A stretch of 64,000 nucleotides of DNA from Vibrio injensis (GTDB lineage Bacteria > Pseudomonadota > Gammaproteobacteria > Enterobacterales > Vibrionaceae): assembly GCF_001895205.1 (NCBI RefSeq), contig NZ_BDJF01000006.1:197581-261580 (forward strand). The letters run 5' to 3'. Below are positions 1 through 9,417 of the stretch, in pieces; the first letter of the stretch is position 1, and each line of letters begins with the position of its first letter. The notes beneath the pieces were generated by a model. The model did no database searches. It was given only the letters and a program-made list of their open reading frames with translations, and was not told the origin of the DNA. The position numbers and the translations under genes were made by a program.

Positions 1-1974
1 CCCGCCTCGAAACCCCGGCATAAATGGGAACACACGCACATCAGGAATCCCCGCCAACGCTTGTCGTATATGATTCAAGGCTTGTTGAGCGGTGATATCG
101 CGCTCATTCCAATCATCCAGAATCATAATCACAAAACCCGTTTGATCCCCAGCGTTACCACCAAACGCTGGCGACTGGATACTGAAAGACTTTAAAAAAC
201 CTTGACCGAGTAATGGCATTAATCGTGACTCGACCAAATCCATATTGGCTGCCATGCGGTTATAACTGGTCGCATCAGCACCACGCACAAAGGCAAAAAT
301 CACGCCGCGATCTTCGGAAGGGGTTAACTGAGCGGGAACCTGTTGATTAAGCGCATAGCTGCCCCCGACACAAGCCATAATCACTAACGGTGCGGCCCAC
401 TTTATCCGTAAAGCCAATTGTAAAGCACGGCGATAATTAGCTTCTAATCGAGCAAACAATTTATCGACCAAGCGATTAAAACGGTTTGGTTTAACATTGG
501 CGCGTAAAATTTTGCTGCTCAACACTGGCGTCAGGGTTAAAGCAATTAAGGAAGAGAAAATCACGGACATTGCTAGCAGCACCGAAAATTCAGTGAAGAG
601 TAGCCCTACCATGCCATCCATAAACGAGATCGGTAAAAAAACCATCACTAAAACCAGTGTGGTAGCAATCACCGCAAACCCAACTTCCTGCGCCCCTTTA
701 TAAGCGGCCAGTAAGGGTTTATCTCCCTGCTCAATATGATGATAGATATTCTCCATCACCACAATGGCATCATCAACGACCAATCCAATAGCTAAAATTA
801 ACGCCATTAACGTGATCAAATTAATCGAAAAACCAAAATAATAGGCGGCAATCAGCGAAGATATCAATGAAACTGGTACAGTCACTGCAGGGATTAAAGT
901 AGCACGAGCTTGACCAATAAAAATATACAGTACCAGTACCACCAACCCGCCAGTAATAAACAGCGTGCTATAAACTTCTTCAATCGAACGCTCGATAAAC
1001 ACCGTTGAGTCGTAATCAATCGCTAATCGAGTTCCTTCGGGCAAAAACTGTTGGACACGATCAACCTCTTGATGAATTCGAGCGGCAACTTCCAACGGGT
1101 TAGCATCAGATTGAGGAATTATCCCCATGCTGACATTGACCACCCCATCACTTTTAAAGGTCGAGTTTTCATTTTCTGCACCAATAAAGACGTCCGCTAC
1201 GTCGCGTAAATAGATCGGCGTATTGTCACTGGCTTGTTTAATCACTAGTGACTGAAAATCCTCTTCGCTTTGATAGCTTCTCGCCGTACGTACTGACATG
1301 ACTGTAGAATCATTACGAACTTGTCCCCCAGGGCTTTCAATGTTTTCTCGCCGCAATGCATTAGTAATATCGGTGGTGGTGATACCGCGTCCGGCCATTT
1401 GTTCTGGATTAAGACGAACGTACATGACTTTATATAAGCCGCCAGAAATATCCACCGAGCTAACGCCACTGATCAAGCTAAACCTATCAACTAAAACCCG
1501 ATCGATATAATCGGTAAGCTGAGTACGATCCATATTGGATGAGCTTAAGTTAATGTATACCGAGGCTTCACCCGAACCATTATTCTTAAACACTTGTGGA
1601 TCGTCCGCTTGCTCTGGTAGTGATCGTTTTGCTCGCGCAACTGCATCACGAATATCGCTCACGCCTTCATTCAAATCGTAACCAAGCTTAAAGGTGACAG
1701 TAATCCGTGACATGCCATTACGAGTAGTTGAACTAATTTCATCTATACCACTGATCCCGGCCAATTGGTCTTCAAGTACTGAAGTGATTTGACTTTCAAT
1801 AATGGTCGCAGAAGCACCGCTGTATCGCGTCGAAATTGATACGACAGGGCTTTCAATATCCGGCATTTCACGTACAGACAGTTTAGAAAAAGAAACCAAA
1901 CCAAAAACACACAATAATAAACTTAGTACCACCGCCGCAACGGGGCGTTTTACTGAAATATCTGATAACAACAT
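1..1974 (-). CDS. RND multidrug efflux pump, inner-membrane subunit (partial, C-terminus missing)
   Basis: This is the proton-driven inner-membrane pump of a tripartite efflux system of the AcrB/MexD (HAE-1) kind. The N-terminal 658 codons are visible and remain open at the window edge; full proteins are about 1,020-1,050 residues. It begins with a membrane segment at about residues 10-30 and a periplasmic porter domain. From about residue 335 come more membrane segments, including the family's TM4 motif GLVVDDAIVVMEN with the adjacent acidic pair D401/D402, which in AcrB carries protons. The ATG shares one base with the stop of the membrane-fusion gene upstream (TAATG), so the two are translationally coupled. 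Assignment to the RND family is secure. The substrate and the match to a named Vibrio Vex pump are not settled from this fragment. Confidence 0.93.
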   Translation of the reverse strand, partial: MLLSDISVKRPVAAVVLSLLLCVFGLVSFSKLSVREMPDIESPVVSISTRYSGASATIIESQITSVLEDQLAGISGIDEISSTTRNGMSRITVTFKLGYDLNEGVSDIRDAVARAKRSLPEQADDPQVFKNNGSGEASVYINLSSSNMDRTQLTDYIDRVLVDRFSLISGVSSVDISGGLYKVMYVRLNPEQMAGRGITTTDITNALRRENIESPGGQVRNDSTVMSVRTARSYQSEEDFQSLVIKQASDNTPIYLRDVADVFIGAENENSTFKSDGVVNVSMGIIPQSDANPLEVAARIHQEVDRVQQFLPEGTRLAIDYDSTVFIERSIEEVYSTLFITGGLVVLVLYIFIGQARATLIPAVTVPVSLISSLIAAYYFGFSINLITLMALILAIGLVVDDAIVVMENIYHHIEQGDKPLLAAYKGAQEVGFAVIATTLVLVMVFLPISFMDGMVGLLFTEFSVLLAMSVIFSSLIALTLTPVLSSKILRANVKPNRFNRLVDKLFARLEANYRRALQLALRIKWAAPLVIMACVGGSYALNQQVPAQLTPSEDRGVIFAFVRGADATSYNRMAANMDLVESRLMPLLGQGFLKSFSIQSPAFGGNAGDQTGFVIMILDDWNERDITAQQALNHIRQALAGIPDVRVFPFMPGFRGG

Positions 1975-3020
1975 TATTGTGCGCCTTTCTTAACCGGTTG
2001 ACCGTCAGCAGTAACTTCCCTCACGCTTAGCCCATCACGCATATTGACAATCCCTTGAACCACAATGCGTTGACCGATCTCTAAGCCTCGTTCAATCACC
2101 ACTTGATTGTCGATTCGAGTGCCCAATAGCACTTCCGTCCGAGTCACCCGACTATCATCACCAACCACATAAACATAACGTTTGGTGCCTGAATACTCTA
2201 AAGCTTGTACTGGAATGATCGGAGCTGAGATAGGCGGAAAGTCGAGTCGAGCAGAGATAAGCATCCCTGGTTTAAGACGTTGCTGAGGATTTTTAAACGC
2301 TATCCGTACGCGTAAATTCAATGTTTCAGGATTAATACGCGAATCGATCGCAACGACTGTACCGGTGAAGACTTGATCAGGCCAAGCCGTGGTTTGCGCC
2401 GATACGGTCATCCCGCGTGAGAGACTCGATAAATAACGCTCCGGCACATGTAAATCTAAACGCATCACCGATAGGTCATCTAATGTCATGAGCTCATTAC
2501 CGATACTCACTAATTGACCACGATTAAAATCAATGAAGCCAATGGTGCCATCAAACGGTGCTGTAATACGAAAATCAGCCAACTGAGCTTGCGCAGCAGC
2601 CAGCCTTGCTTGAGCAATATCAACACTGGAGCGTTGAGCATCTAACTCCGTTTGAGTAATCGCATTGCGTTGCACCAAACGCTCATATTCCGCGAGTTTA
2701 CGTTGTTCATCACGCAGATAGGCTTGTGCTTCGCTGACGGCAGCTTGGGCTTTAGCATCGTGTAACGTCATCAGCAATTGATCTTTTTTAACCAACTGAT
2801 TGCTGTTAACCATGATGCCATCGATTCGTCCGGCCGCCTCGGCCGAAATACTTATCGATTGATCAGCGACTAATTTACCAATCAACGATAAACGTTGAGA
2901 AATTTGATGAACTTGTACCGACTCAATCACCACAGGCGTCGCCATGGTGGCAGAAGCCATAGTCGAAAAAGTCGGTAATGAGAGGAATAACAAAGCAACA
3001 AGTAACGATATTTTTTTCAT
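1974..3020 (-). CDS. RND efflux periplasmic adaptor (membrane-fusion protein)
   Basis: This is the HlyD/AcrA-family adaptor that bridges the inner-membrane pump and the outer-membrane channel. I chose the start whose product begins MKKISLLVALLFLSLPTFS, because it gives a classic signal peptide; the frame stays open for 18 more codons upstream, so a longer form is possible. The 348-residue product has the expected order: a split lipoyl/barrel-sandwich domain (AEAAGRIDGIMVNSNQLVKK and FRITAPFDGTIGFI) flanking a coiled-coil hairpin rich in Ala, Gln, Glu and Arg at about residues 85-150, then a beta-barrel and a membrane-proximal domain. Its stop overlaps the pump ATG by one base. No outer-membrane channel or regulator gene is seen beside it, so the system probably uses a TolC encoded elsewhere. 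Confidence 0.92.
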   Translation of the reverse strand: MKKISLLVALLFLSLPTFSTMASATMATPVVIESVQVHQISQRLSLIGKLVADQSISISAEAAGRIDGIMVNSNQLVKKDQLLMTLHDAKAQAAVSEAQAYLRDEQRKLAEYERLVQRNAITQTELDAQRSSVDIAQARLAAAQAQLADFRITAPFDGTIGFIDFNRGQLVSIGNELMTLDDLSVMRLDLHVPERYLSSLSRGMTVSAQTTAWPDQVFTGTVVAIDSRINPETLNLRVRIAFKNPQQRLKPGMLISARLDFPPISAPIIPVQALEYSGTKRYVYVVGDDSRVTRTEVLLGTRIDNQVVIERGLEIGQRIVVQGIVNMRDGLSVREVTADGQPVKKGAQ

Positions 3021-3247
3021 GATTAGGTTCAGATAATAAGTCACTGATTCCATTGTAACCGTTTCTAAGAACAATAAACGTCAAGTAACGTAAAGATAGC
3101 TTTAAAAAGGTAAGTTAAACCATCTAAATAGCCACTAAGAATAAGGCCGCCAACACTCGCCATTGATGAATGAACGACGATAAACCTTAATATCTATAAT
3201 GTTCTGCCCAAAAAGCCAGCATTCAATTCAAAATCAGCAAAAAAGGG

Positions 3248-3275
3248 TTTACAGTAAGGCCGAGTTTGATAATAT
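3248..3275 (+). promoter_or_regulatory. Sigma-70 promoter of the tRNA-Tyr array
   Basis: A -35 TTTACA (3248-3253) and -10 TAATAT (3270-3275) are 16 bp apart. A GC-rich discriminator (GCGCTCCGC) follows, as in stringently controlled tRNA and rRNA promoters. The leader after it (about 3290-3352) contains a diverged copy of the spacer found between the tRNA genes. The rest of the interval 3021-3247 shows no gene. Confidence 0.7.
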
Positions 3276-3352
3276 GCGCTCCGCAGCTGAGCGATGCGTT
3301 GGGAAAACGTCACTCTAGCATCGGATTAACCTTTGGTTATCCGTAAAACCCT

Positions 3353-3437
<85 letters not shown>

Positions 3438-3527
3438 TATTCTCTCGTAAGAGAAACCCTTGATTGATGCGTTGGGAAAACGTCAGTTGAGTCACGCGAT
3501 AACTGATTGGTTATCCGTAAACCCCTT

Positions 3528-3612
<85 letters not shown>

Positions 3613-3703
3613 TATTCTCTCGTAAGAGAAATCCTTGATTGATGCGTTGGGAAAACGTCAGTTGAGTGACGCGATAACTGATTGGTTATCCGTAAAACCC
3701 CTT

Positions 3704-3788
<85 letters not shown>

Positions 3789-3878
3789 TATTCTCTCGTA
3801 AGAGAAACCCTTGATTGATGCGTTGGGAAAACGTCAGTTGAGTGACGCGATAACTGATTAGTTATCCGTAAACCCCTT

Positions 3879-3963
<85 letters not shown>

Positions 3964-3967
3964 TATT

Positions 3968-3998
3968 AAAAAGCCTGCTCAGTGAGCAGGCTTTTTTT
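3968..3998 (+). terminator. Intrinsic terminator of the tRNA-Tyr array
   Basis: A 9-bp stem AGCCTGCTC/GAGCAGGCT with a 3-nt loop is followed by seven T, just after the fourth tRNA. Confidence 0.9.
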
Positions 3999-4106
3999 CA
4001 TAGTCAATCAATCCGACATCCCCTAACAGATAAACCTTCAAATAATAAAAAAGGCTTCACGTTATTAAACGTAAAGCCAAATATTGAATCTTAACTAGAG
4101 ACTCAA

Positions 4107-5798
4107 TCAGGATTGTTGCTCTATGAGAATTACTCGCGTTTCGTAGGGACGGAGAACTTGGTGTGCTAACACCGATTGCTGCTCAATACCGGCATAGTTA
4201 CCTAATAGATAACGAGCCTTATCTAAAGCTAACTTTTCGGGTAACACCCACTCTTCTTCTTGATCATAGTAGTTATTGATACACAACAGGATTTGCTGAT
4301 CATCTTGACGTTGATAAGCAAAAATTGCCGGATGTGATGGTAAGAGATCTTGATAATCACCACGGGTAATCACCGGTACCGTTTTACGCAATTCAATCAA
4401 ACGTTGATAAAAGTAGAACACCGAATTTTGGTCGGCTAACGCCTGTTCAGCATTGATCTGTGGATAATTACTCGCCACTTCTAGCCAAGGCTGGCCTTGG
4501 CTAAAACCAGCATAAGCTTGGCTATTCCACTGCATTGGCGTGCGAGAATTATCACGAGATTTTTGCGCCAGAATCGCCAACATTTTTTGCTCACTCACCC
4601 CTTGCTGATTGACCATAATGTCATACATATTGGTACTTTCCACATCGCGATACTGGTCGATGGAAGTATAACCAGGGTTAGTCATGCCAATCTCTTCCCC
4701 TTGATAAATATATGGGGTGCCTTGCATCATATGAATAGACGTGGCCAACATTTTCGCTGATTCAACCCGATATTGCTGATCATTGCCTAAGCGGCTAACC
4801 ACCCGCGGTTGATCATGGTTACACCAAAATAGTGCTCCCCAACCTTGACCATTTAATCCTGTCTGCCAGTGATTAAAAATTTGCTTCAATTGCACAAAAT
4901 CAAATGGCGCTTTGGTCCATTTTTCACCGTTAGGGTAATCCGCTTTCAAATGATGGAAGTTAAATACCATTGACAATTCTTTGCCGTCTAACGAAGAGTA
5001 TTGCTGGCAATGCTCTAACGTCGTTGATGACATTTCACCCACCGTTACGCTGCCATAACGCTGGAATACATCTCGGCTTATCTCTTGCAGATATTCATGA
5101 ACTCGTGGACCATCGGTATAAAAACGGCGACCATCTCCTTGTTGATCATTAGGAAAATCCTGCTGTTTAGAGATTAAATTAATCACGTCTAACCGAAAGC
5201 CATCCACGCCTTTTTCAGCCCAAAATGAAATAATGTCTTTCACTTCTTGACGAACTTTGGGGTTTTCCCAGTTTAAATCGGCCTGCTGCTCAGCAAATAG
5301 ATGAAGATAATATTGATTGGTCGCTTTATCGAGCGCCCAAGCACTGCCACCAAACTTTGATTGCCAGTTATTAGGGGCCCCTCCCGCAACGGGATCACGC
5401 CAAATATAGTAATCACGATAAGGACTGTTTTTATCACCCAAAGCAGACTGGAACCATACATGCTCAGTGGAGGTATGATTTACCACGATATCCATAATAA
5501 TGCGGATACCACGCTGATGAGCTTGCTGTAGTAACTCATCAAAGTCCGCCATGGTGCCAAAATCGGGGTTAATGGCGTAATAATCGGCAATATCATAACC
5601 ATTATCGATCATCGGAGATTGATAAACCGGCGTTAACCAGATGGCATCGATACCTAATTTCTGCAAATAATCGAGCTTAGAAATAATACCCGGAATATCG
5701 CCAGTGCCTTTATTACCACTATCGCAAAAGCTTTTCGGATAAATTTGATAGATGGTGGCGGTTTTCCACCACTGCGGGTCTTGATTAACGGCAATCAT
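4107..5798 (-). CDS. treC: Trehalose-6-phosphate hydrolase
   Basis: This cytoplasmic GH13 enzyme splits trehalose 6-phosphate, delivered by the PTS transporter TreB, into glucose and glucose 6-phosphate. The 563 residues are normal for TreC. It has an (alpha/beta)8 barrel with family motifs DIVVNHTS (about 103-110), GFRLDVIN (nucleophile D204), TVGEMSS (acid/base E255) and CNHDQPR (D329). The start MIAVNQDPQWWKTATIYQIYPKSF fits homologues, although the frame has no strong Shine-Dalgarno site. It lies 61 bp downstream of treB, and a stem-loop in the gap may lower its expression relative to treB. Oligo-1,6-glucosidases are close relatives; the treB/treR context decides the call. Confidence 0.95.
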   Translation of the reverse strand: MIAVNQDPQWWKTATIYQIYPKSFCDSGNKGTGDIPGIISKLDYLQKLGIDAIWLTPVYQSPMIDNGYDIADYYAINPDFGTMADFDELLQQAHQRGIRIIMDIVVNHTSTEHVWFQSALGDKNSPYRDYYIWRDPVAGGAPNNWQSKFGGSAWALDKATNQYYLHLFAEQQADLNWENPKVRQEVKDIISFWAEKGVDGFRLDVINLISKQQDFPNDQQGDGRRFYTDGPRVHEYLQEISRDVFQRYGSVTVGEMSSTTLEHCQQYSSLDGKELSMVFNFHHLKADYPNGEKWTKAPFDFVQLKQIFNHWQTGLNGQGWGALFWCNHDQPRVVSRLGNDQQYRVESAKMLATSIHMMQGTPYIYQGEEIGMTNPGYTSIDQYRDVESTNMYDIMVNQQGVSEQKMLAILAQKSRDNSRTPMQWNSQAYAGFSQGQPWLEVASNYPQINAEQALADQNSVFYFYQRLIELRKTVPVITRGDYQDLLPSHPAIFAYQRQDDQQILLCINNYYDQEEEWVLPEKLALDKARYLLGNYAGIEQQSVLAHQVLRPYETRVILIEQQS

Positions 5799-5826
5799 AA
5801 CTTACTCACTTACCAAAATAGACAAA

Positions 5827-5848
5827 AGAGTGGCCAATCAGCCACTCT
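5827..5848 (-). terminator. Stem-loop between treB and treC (possible attenuator)
   Basis: Read on the minus strand, AGAGTGGC-6 nt-GCCACTCT is followed by TTTTGTC. The short T-run suggests partial termination or mRNA end protection between the two genes. Confidence 0.5.
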
Positions 5849-5859
5849 AAAAATACTGA

Positions 5860-7284
5860 TTACGCTTTACTGACTTCTAATTCGCCTTTGGCTAATGCAC
5901 GCTTGTACATCACTAAGGTTAACGCTGCCGGGACAATGATCGCCACGAGCATCGCGGCTAAGAAAGTCAGCCAATATTGTGGTTGAATGGAGAGAATACC
6001 CGGCAAGCCACCAACGCCGATGCCATTAGCCATCACGCCAGCACTACCACAAATTGCCGCGGCTAGTGCACTACCAATCATCGCGCTCAACATTGGGAAT
6101 TTATACTTAAGGTTAATACCGTACATCGCCGGTTCAGTCACCCCAAGATAGGCGGAAATTGCCGCTGGTACTGAAATATCGCGTTCGCCATGTTTTTTAC
6201 TGATAATGATGATGCCAACGACAGCAGATGCTTGCGCAATATTAGAAAGAGCAATCAATGGCCAAATCGGTGTGCCACCAAGTTGTTGCATCAGTTGCAA
6301 ATCAACCGCGTTGGTGGTGTGGTGAATACCGGTGATCACCAGTGGCGCGTATAAGAAACCAAACACCATCGAACCCAACACCGCAAAATCGCCCGTCATC
6401 GCTGCTTTCGCTGCAAATGCTACCCCATCACCAATCACTCGGCCAAATGGGCCAATCAATGCATGGGCTAAAATGACTGCCAAAATGATCGATACAAAAG
6501 GGACAACGACTAAATAGAGATAAGCAGGGATAATGCGTTTAAGATTAGTTTCAATAAAGGCCAGCACCACCCCAGCAAGAATGGCAGGAATAACCTGTGC
6601 TTGATAGCCAACTTTTTCAATCGCAAACCAGCCAAAATCCCAAACTTCTGGTACTTGAGTACCAATCAGATAGGCGTTCATCAATTGTGGAGAAACCAAG
6701 GTTACCCCTAGGGTAATCCCCAAAATCGGTGTACCACCGAGTTTTTTCACCGTCGACCAACATACCCCAACCGGTAAGAAGAAGAAGATCGCTTCACCAA
6801 TTAACCATAAAAAGGCATGGACACTGGCCCAAAACTGACTGATTTCAGTTAATGTTTGGCCATCAAACATTTTGATGTCGCCAATCACATTACGGAAACC
6901 TAAAATCAAACCACCGGTGATGATAGCCGGTAGCAGTGGCACAAAAATTTCAGCCAAATGAGAAATACCACGCTCTAACGCATTCATATTTTTACGCGCG
7001 GCAAGTTTAGCGTCATCTTTTGACGCTTCTGATTTACCCGTAAGCTGCAATAAGATTTTATAAACCTCATCAACTTCAGTACCAATCACTACTTGAAACT
7101 GACCGGCATTAGTAAAACAACCTTTGACCATAGCAATGGTTTCAATCTGTTTACTGTCGGCTTTTTCAGTATCATTTAATACAAAACGTAAGCGAGTTAA
7201 GCAATGGCTAACACTGGCAATGTTTTCATTACCACCGATCAGCTCAATAAGACGTACCACGTCTTGTTTGACTATCTTACCCAT
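5860..7284 (-). CDS. treB: Trehalose-specific PTS permease, IIBC component
   Basis: This membrane protein imports trehalose and phosphorylates it to trehalose 6-phosphate. An N-terminal EIIB domain contains the phospho-accepting cysteine in SHCLTRLRF (C28), followed by KGCFTNAGQFQVVIG. A linker leads to a hydrophobic EIIC domain with about ten membrane segments from residue 100 on, including the conserved GITEP-like stretch LGVTEPAMYGI. There is no EIIA domain, so phosphate must come from a glucose-type EIIA encoded elsewhere, as in E. coli. I chose the ATG giving MGKIVKQDVVRLIELIGG (474 residues); a GTG four codons upstream is in frame but has no ribosome site. Two TreR-type operators lie upstream, and treC follows. 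Confidence 0.95.
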   Translation of the reverse strand: MGKIVKQDVVRLIELIGGNENIASVSHCLTRLRFVLNDTEKADSKQIETIAMVKGCFTNAGQFQVVIGTEVDEVYKILLQLTGKSEASKDDAKLAARKNMNALERGISHLAEIFVPLLPAIITGGLILGFRNVIGDIKMFDGQTLTEISQFWASVHAFLWLIGEAIFFFLPVGVCWSTVKKLGGTPILGITLGVTLVSPQLMNAYLIGTQVPEVWDFGWFAIEKVGYQAQVIPAILAGVVLAFIETNLKRIIPAYLYLVVVPFVSIILAVILAHALIGPFGRVIGDGVAFAAKAAMTGDFAVLGSMVFGFLYAPLVITGIHHTTNAVDLQLMQQLGGTPIWPLIALSNIAQASAVVGIIIISKKHGERDISVPAAISAYLGVTEPAMYGINLKYKFPMLSAMIGSALAAAICGSAGVMANGIGVGGLPGILSIQPQYWLTFLAAMLVAIIVPAALTLVMYKRALAKGELEVSKA

Positions 7285-7333
7285 ACCCTTATCCACCCTA
7301 TTTGGTTTTTACTTATAATAGTTGAACTTGTAA

Positions 7334-7402
7334 TGGGAACAATCCCAAAACCTGATTGAATATTGGCACAATAAATTAAAACATTAAATGGGAACAATCC
7401 CA
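7334..7402 (-). promoter_or_regulatory. Paired TreR-type operators upstream of treB
   Basis: The same 14-bp palindrome TGGGAACAATCCCA occurs at 7334-7347 and 7389-7402, 55 bp apart, in front of treB. It resembles the LacI-family TreR operator core GGGAAC-GTTCCC. A TGTGATC half-site on the minus strand (about 7412-7424) could be part of a CRP site, but the other half is poor. The rest of 7403-7529 has no visible gene. Confidence 0.75.
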
Positions 7403-7529
7403 TTAATTGAAAGGGATCACAAACAATCGAATCATCAATAGTAAAAGAGACACGCAACGCCTAAAGAATTTGCCGTGGTCGCTAGATTAACGAAGGTGGT
7501 CGCGTTAAAAGAAAGTGTGGATAAAACAC

Positions 7530-7554
7530 GTTAACTCTGCCATACAGAGTTAAC
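7530..7554 (-). terminator. Probable terminator after treR
   Basis: A perfect 10-bp inverted repeat GTTAACTCTG/CAGAGTTAAC with a 5-nt loop lies 72 bp past the treR stop. On the minus strand it is followed by GTGTTTTATCC, so the T-run is short. Confidence 0.55.
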
Positions 7555-7626
7555 GACAAATGAAGAATAACCCACTGATAATAATGAAGAGTTTTCAGGA
7601 CACCTAAAAAACCGACGCTCATAGCG

Positions 7627-8580
7627 TTATCTGAAATAAGCCGGGGTTTGAGTTAAATGCACCGGTTCTGTTAACTCACCAGATAATTGTTTAATGAGTA
7701 GCTCTGCGGCTTGCTTACCAGCCTGACGATAACCCGGATCAACGCTATAGATATTAGGAAATAAAAAAGACAGCAGCTCGTTACCACCGACACCCGTTAC
7801 AACGATGTCATCACGCTGCTGCTCTTGTAAGCGCTTAATGACGCCTAATGCCAAAGTGTCACTGGCACAGACAATCGCCTCAGTATGGGGAGTTAACACC
7901 TTATCAACCAACTGGTAGGCACTTTCATGATGCAGTTCACCGGTTTGGAAAATAGGCTCAATATCGTGCCGCTGACACCAATCAAGATAAGCCTGTAGGC
8001 GCATTAAACCCGTGGTTTTATCTCGAGGATTGACCCCTATAAAAGCTATCTGAGTGAGCCCTTTTTGTTGCATATGAGTTAACGCTGCTTCAATTAAAGC
8101 TTGATGGTCGTAATTAATCGAAGAAATGGAATCATGATCCATCGCAACCAACACTGCTTTATCTTGCCACTCTGCGAGTGACGCTAAATCGATATCGGTA
8201 AAACCAAAGACAATCACACCATCAACATTGCGCTTAGCCAACACTTTCAGATGTTCACGGGTTTTATCGCGGTTGAATTGGCTCTCCATGATCACCACGT
8301 CATAACCATGCGCATACAACACCTGTAACATGCTACTGATCGAACGATTTTCTGATGGCGAATCTAAGCGGGAAATAATCACCCCAATCACTTTTTGACT
8401 GCCACCACGCATCAACTGGGCGGACTTGGAAGGCACGTAACCGGACTCGGCAATCACTTGCTCAACTCGTTGCCGAGTCTCAGGTTTCACTTTCGGATCA
8501 TTGGTTAATACCCGAGAGACGGTCGATTTACCGACTCCAGAAAGGCGAGCGATGTCAGTTATGGTCAGTTTTTTAGCCAT
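7627..8580 (-). CDS. treR: Trehalose operon repressor, LacI family
   Basis: A 317-residue LacI/GalR-family regulator. The N-terminus LTITDIARLSGVGKSTVSRV is the helix-turn-helix plus hinge start. A periplasmic-binding-protein-like effector domain follows to the C-terminus. In E. coli, TreR binds trehalose 6-phosphate and releases the treBC operator; the paired palindromes before treB and the position beside treBC argue for the same role here. The ATG shares one base with the gmhB stop (TAATG), so treR is likely co-transcribed with and coupled to gmhB rather than having its own promoter. Confidence 0.93.
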   Translation of the reverse strand: MAKKLTITDIARLSGVGKSTVSRVLTNDPKVKPETRQRVEQVIAESGYVPSKSAQLMRGGSQKVIGVIISRLDSPSENRSISSMLQVLYAHGYDVVIMESQFNRDKTREHLKVLAKRNVDGVIVFGFTDIDLASLAEWQDKAVLVAMDHDSISSINYDHQALIEAALTHMQQKGLTQIAFIGVNPRDKTTGLMRLQAYLDWCQRHDIEPIFQTGELHHESAYQLVDKVLTPHTEAIVCASDTLALGVIKRLQEQQRDDIVVTGVGGNELLSFLFPNIYSVDPGYRQAGKQAAELLIKQLSGELTEPVHLTQTPAYFR

Positions 8581-9152
8581 TAACCTTTTGCCACCGATAA
8601 TTGAGACGCTAAATAGGCTGGCACATCAGCAATGCTGTTTAGTACAGCATCAGCTAAGGCTTCACCTTGAGGGGTAATAGGTTTACCAGTACGCACTAAA
8701 ATTTTTTGCCCTACTTCTGCAGCTTGTGCCGCCATCATATCTTCGGCCTTATCACCAATCATCACCGAGTTAGCCATGTCTATTTTTAGAAAATCGCGTG
8801 CAGAGATAAACATGCCTGGCTTAGGCTTACGACAATCACACTCTTGACGATACGGCTCAACGCCATGTTCTGGATGATGTGGGCAATAATAGATACCATC
8901 TAACTCAACACCATGATCGACAAAATTCCAATCCATCCATTGCGTTAAAGAGAGAAAGCGATCTTCGCTAAATAATCCACGCGCAATACCTGATTGATTA
9001 GTCACTAATACCAATAAGTAGCCCATCGCTTTTAATTGCTTTGTCGCTGTAAACACGCCATCAATGAAATGAAAATCGTGCTCATCATGCACATAACCAT
9101 GATCGGCATTGATCACGCCGTCACGATCCAAAAATACAGCTGGTTTTGCCAA
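8580..9152 (-). CDS. gmhB: D-glycero-beta-D-manno-heptose-1,7-bisphosphate 7-phosphatase
   Basis: This cytoplasmic HAD-superfamily phosphatase acts in the ADP-heptose pathway for LPS inner core. The HAD nucleophile motif FLDRDGVIN has D9 and D11, motif II is VTNQSG, and motif III/IV is KPKPGM with GDKAEDM. The zinc loop typical of GmhB is present (CPHHPEHG...ECDC). It is 190 residues, as usual. The start codon is TTG (frame [12 protein letters not shown]), preceded by GAGAG; no ATG is better. A trehalose regulator follows with a one-base overlap, so an LPS gene and a sugar repressor share a message. Confidence 0.94.
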   Translation of the reverse strand: MAKPAVFLDRDGVINADHGYVHDEHDFHFIDGVFTATKQLKAMGYLLVLVTNQSGIARGLFSEDRFLSLTQWMDWNFVDHGVELDGIYYCPHHPEHGVEPYRQECDCRKPKPGMFISARDFLKIDMANSVMIGDKAEDMMAAQAAEVGQKILVRTGKPITPQGEALADAVLNSIADVPAYLASQLSVAKG

Positions 9153-9302
9153 AATCTTGCTCTCTTAGGATGTCTTTGCTAAGAATTATACTTAACTATA
9201 CTCAAGATGCTACACGCAAACGCATTGCATCGCTGCCACTAGCGTCAGCACTTCACCTATTCCTTCCTTAATGAGTCGTTAGACTGATTACTTTTACTTT
9301 AT

Positions 9303-9334
9303 AGCAATTTAGACGTCTAGACGTAAAAATATCT
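9303..9334 (+). promoter_or_regulatory. MetJ operator (tandem met boxes) before metN
   Basis: The two central 8-mers AGACGTCT and AGACGTAA (9311-9326) match the MetJ met-box consensus AGACGTCT in tandem. The flanking 8-mers (9303-9310, 9327-9334) are weaker copies. A -35-like TTGACT lies at 9336-9341, so a bound repressor would block the promoter. Confidence 0.85.
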
Positions 9335-9417
9335 ATTGACTTAAAAAGCGAGAACTCATAGCATCAAATCAAAGGACAGTTCAGGTGTATGCGCCTATCT
9401 CGATACAGGTTTCGTTT

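Noticed and set aside
7405..7426. CRP site before treB
   Set aside because: Only one half-site is convincing; kept as a remark in the operator entry.
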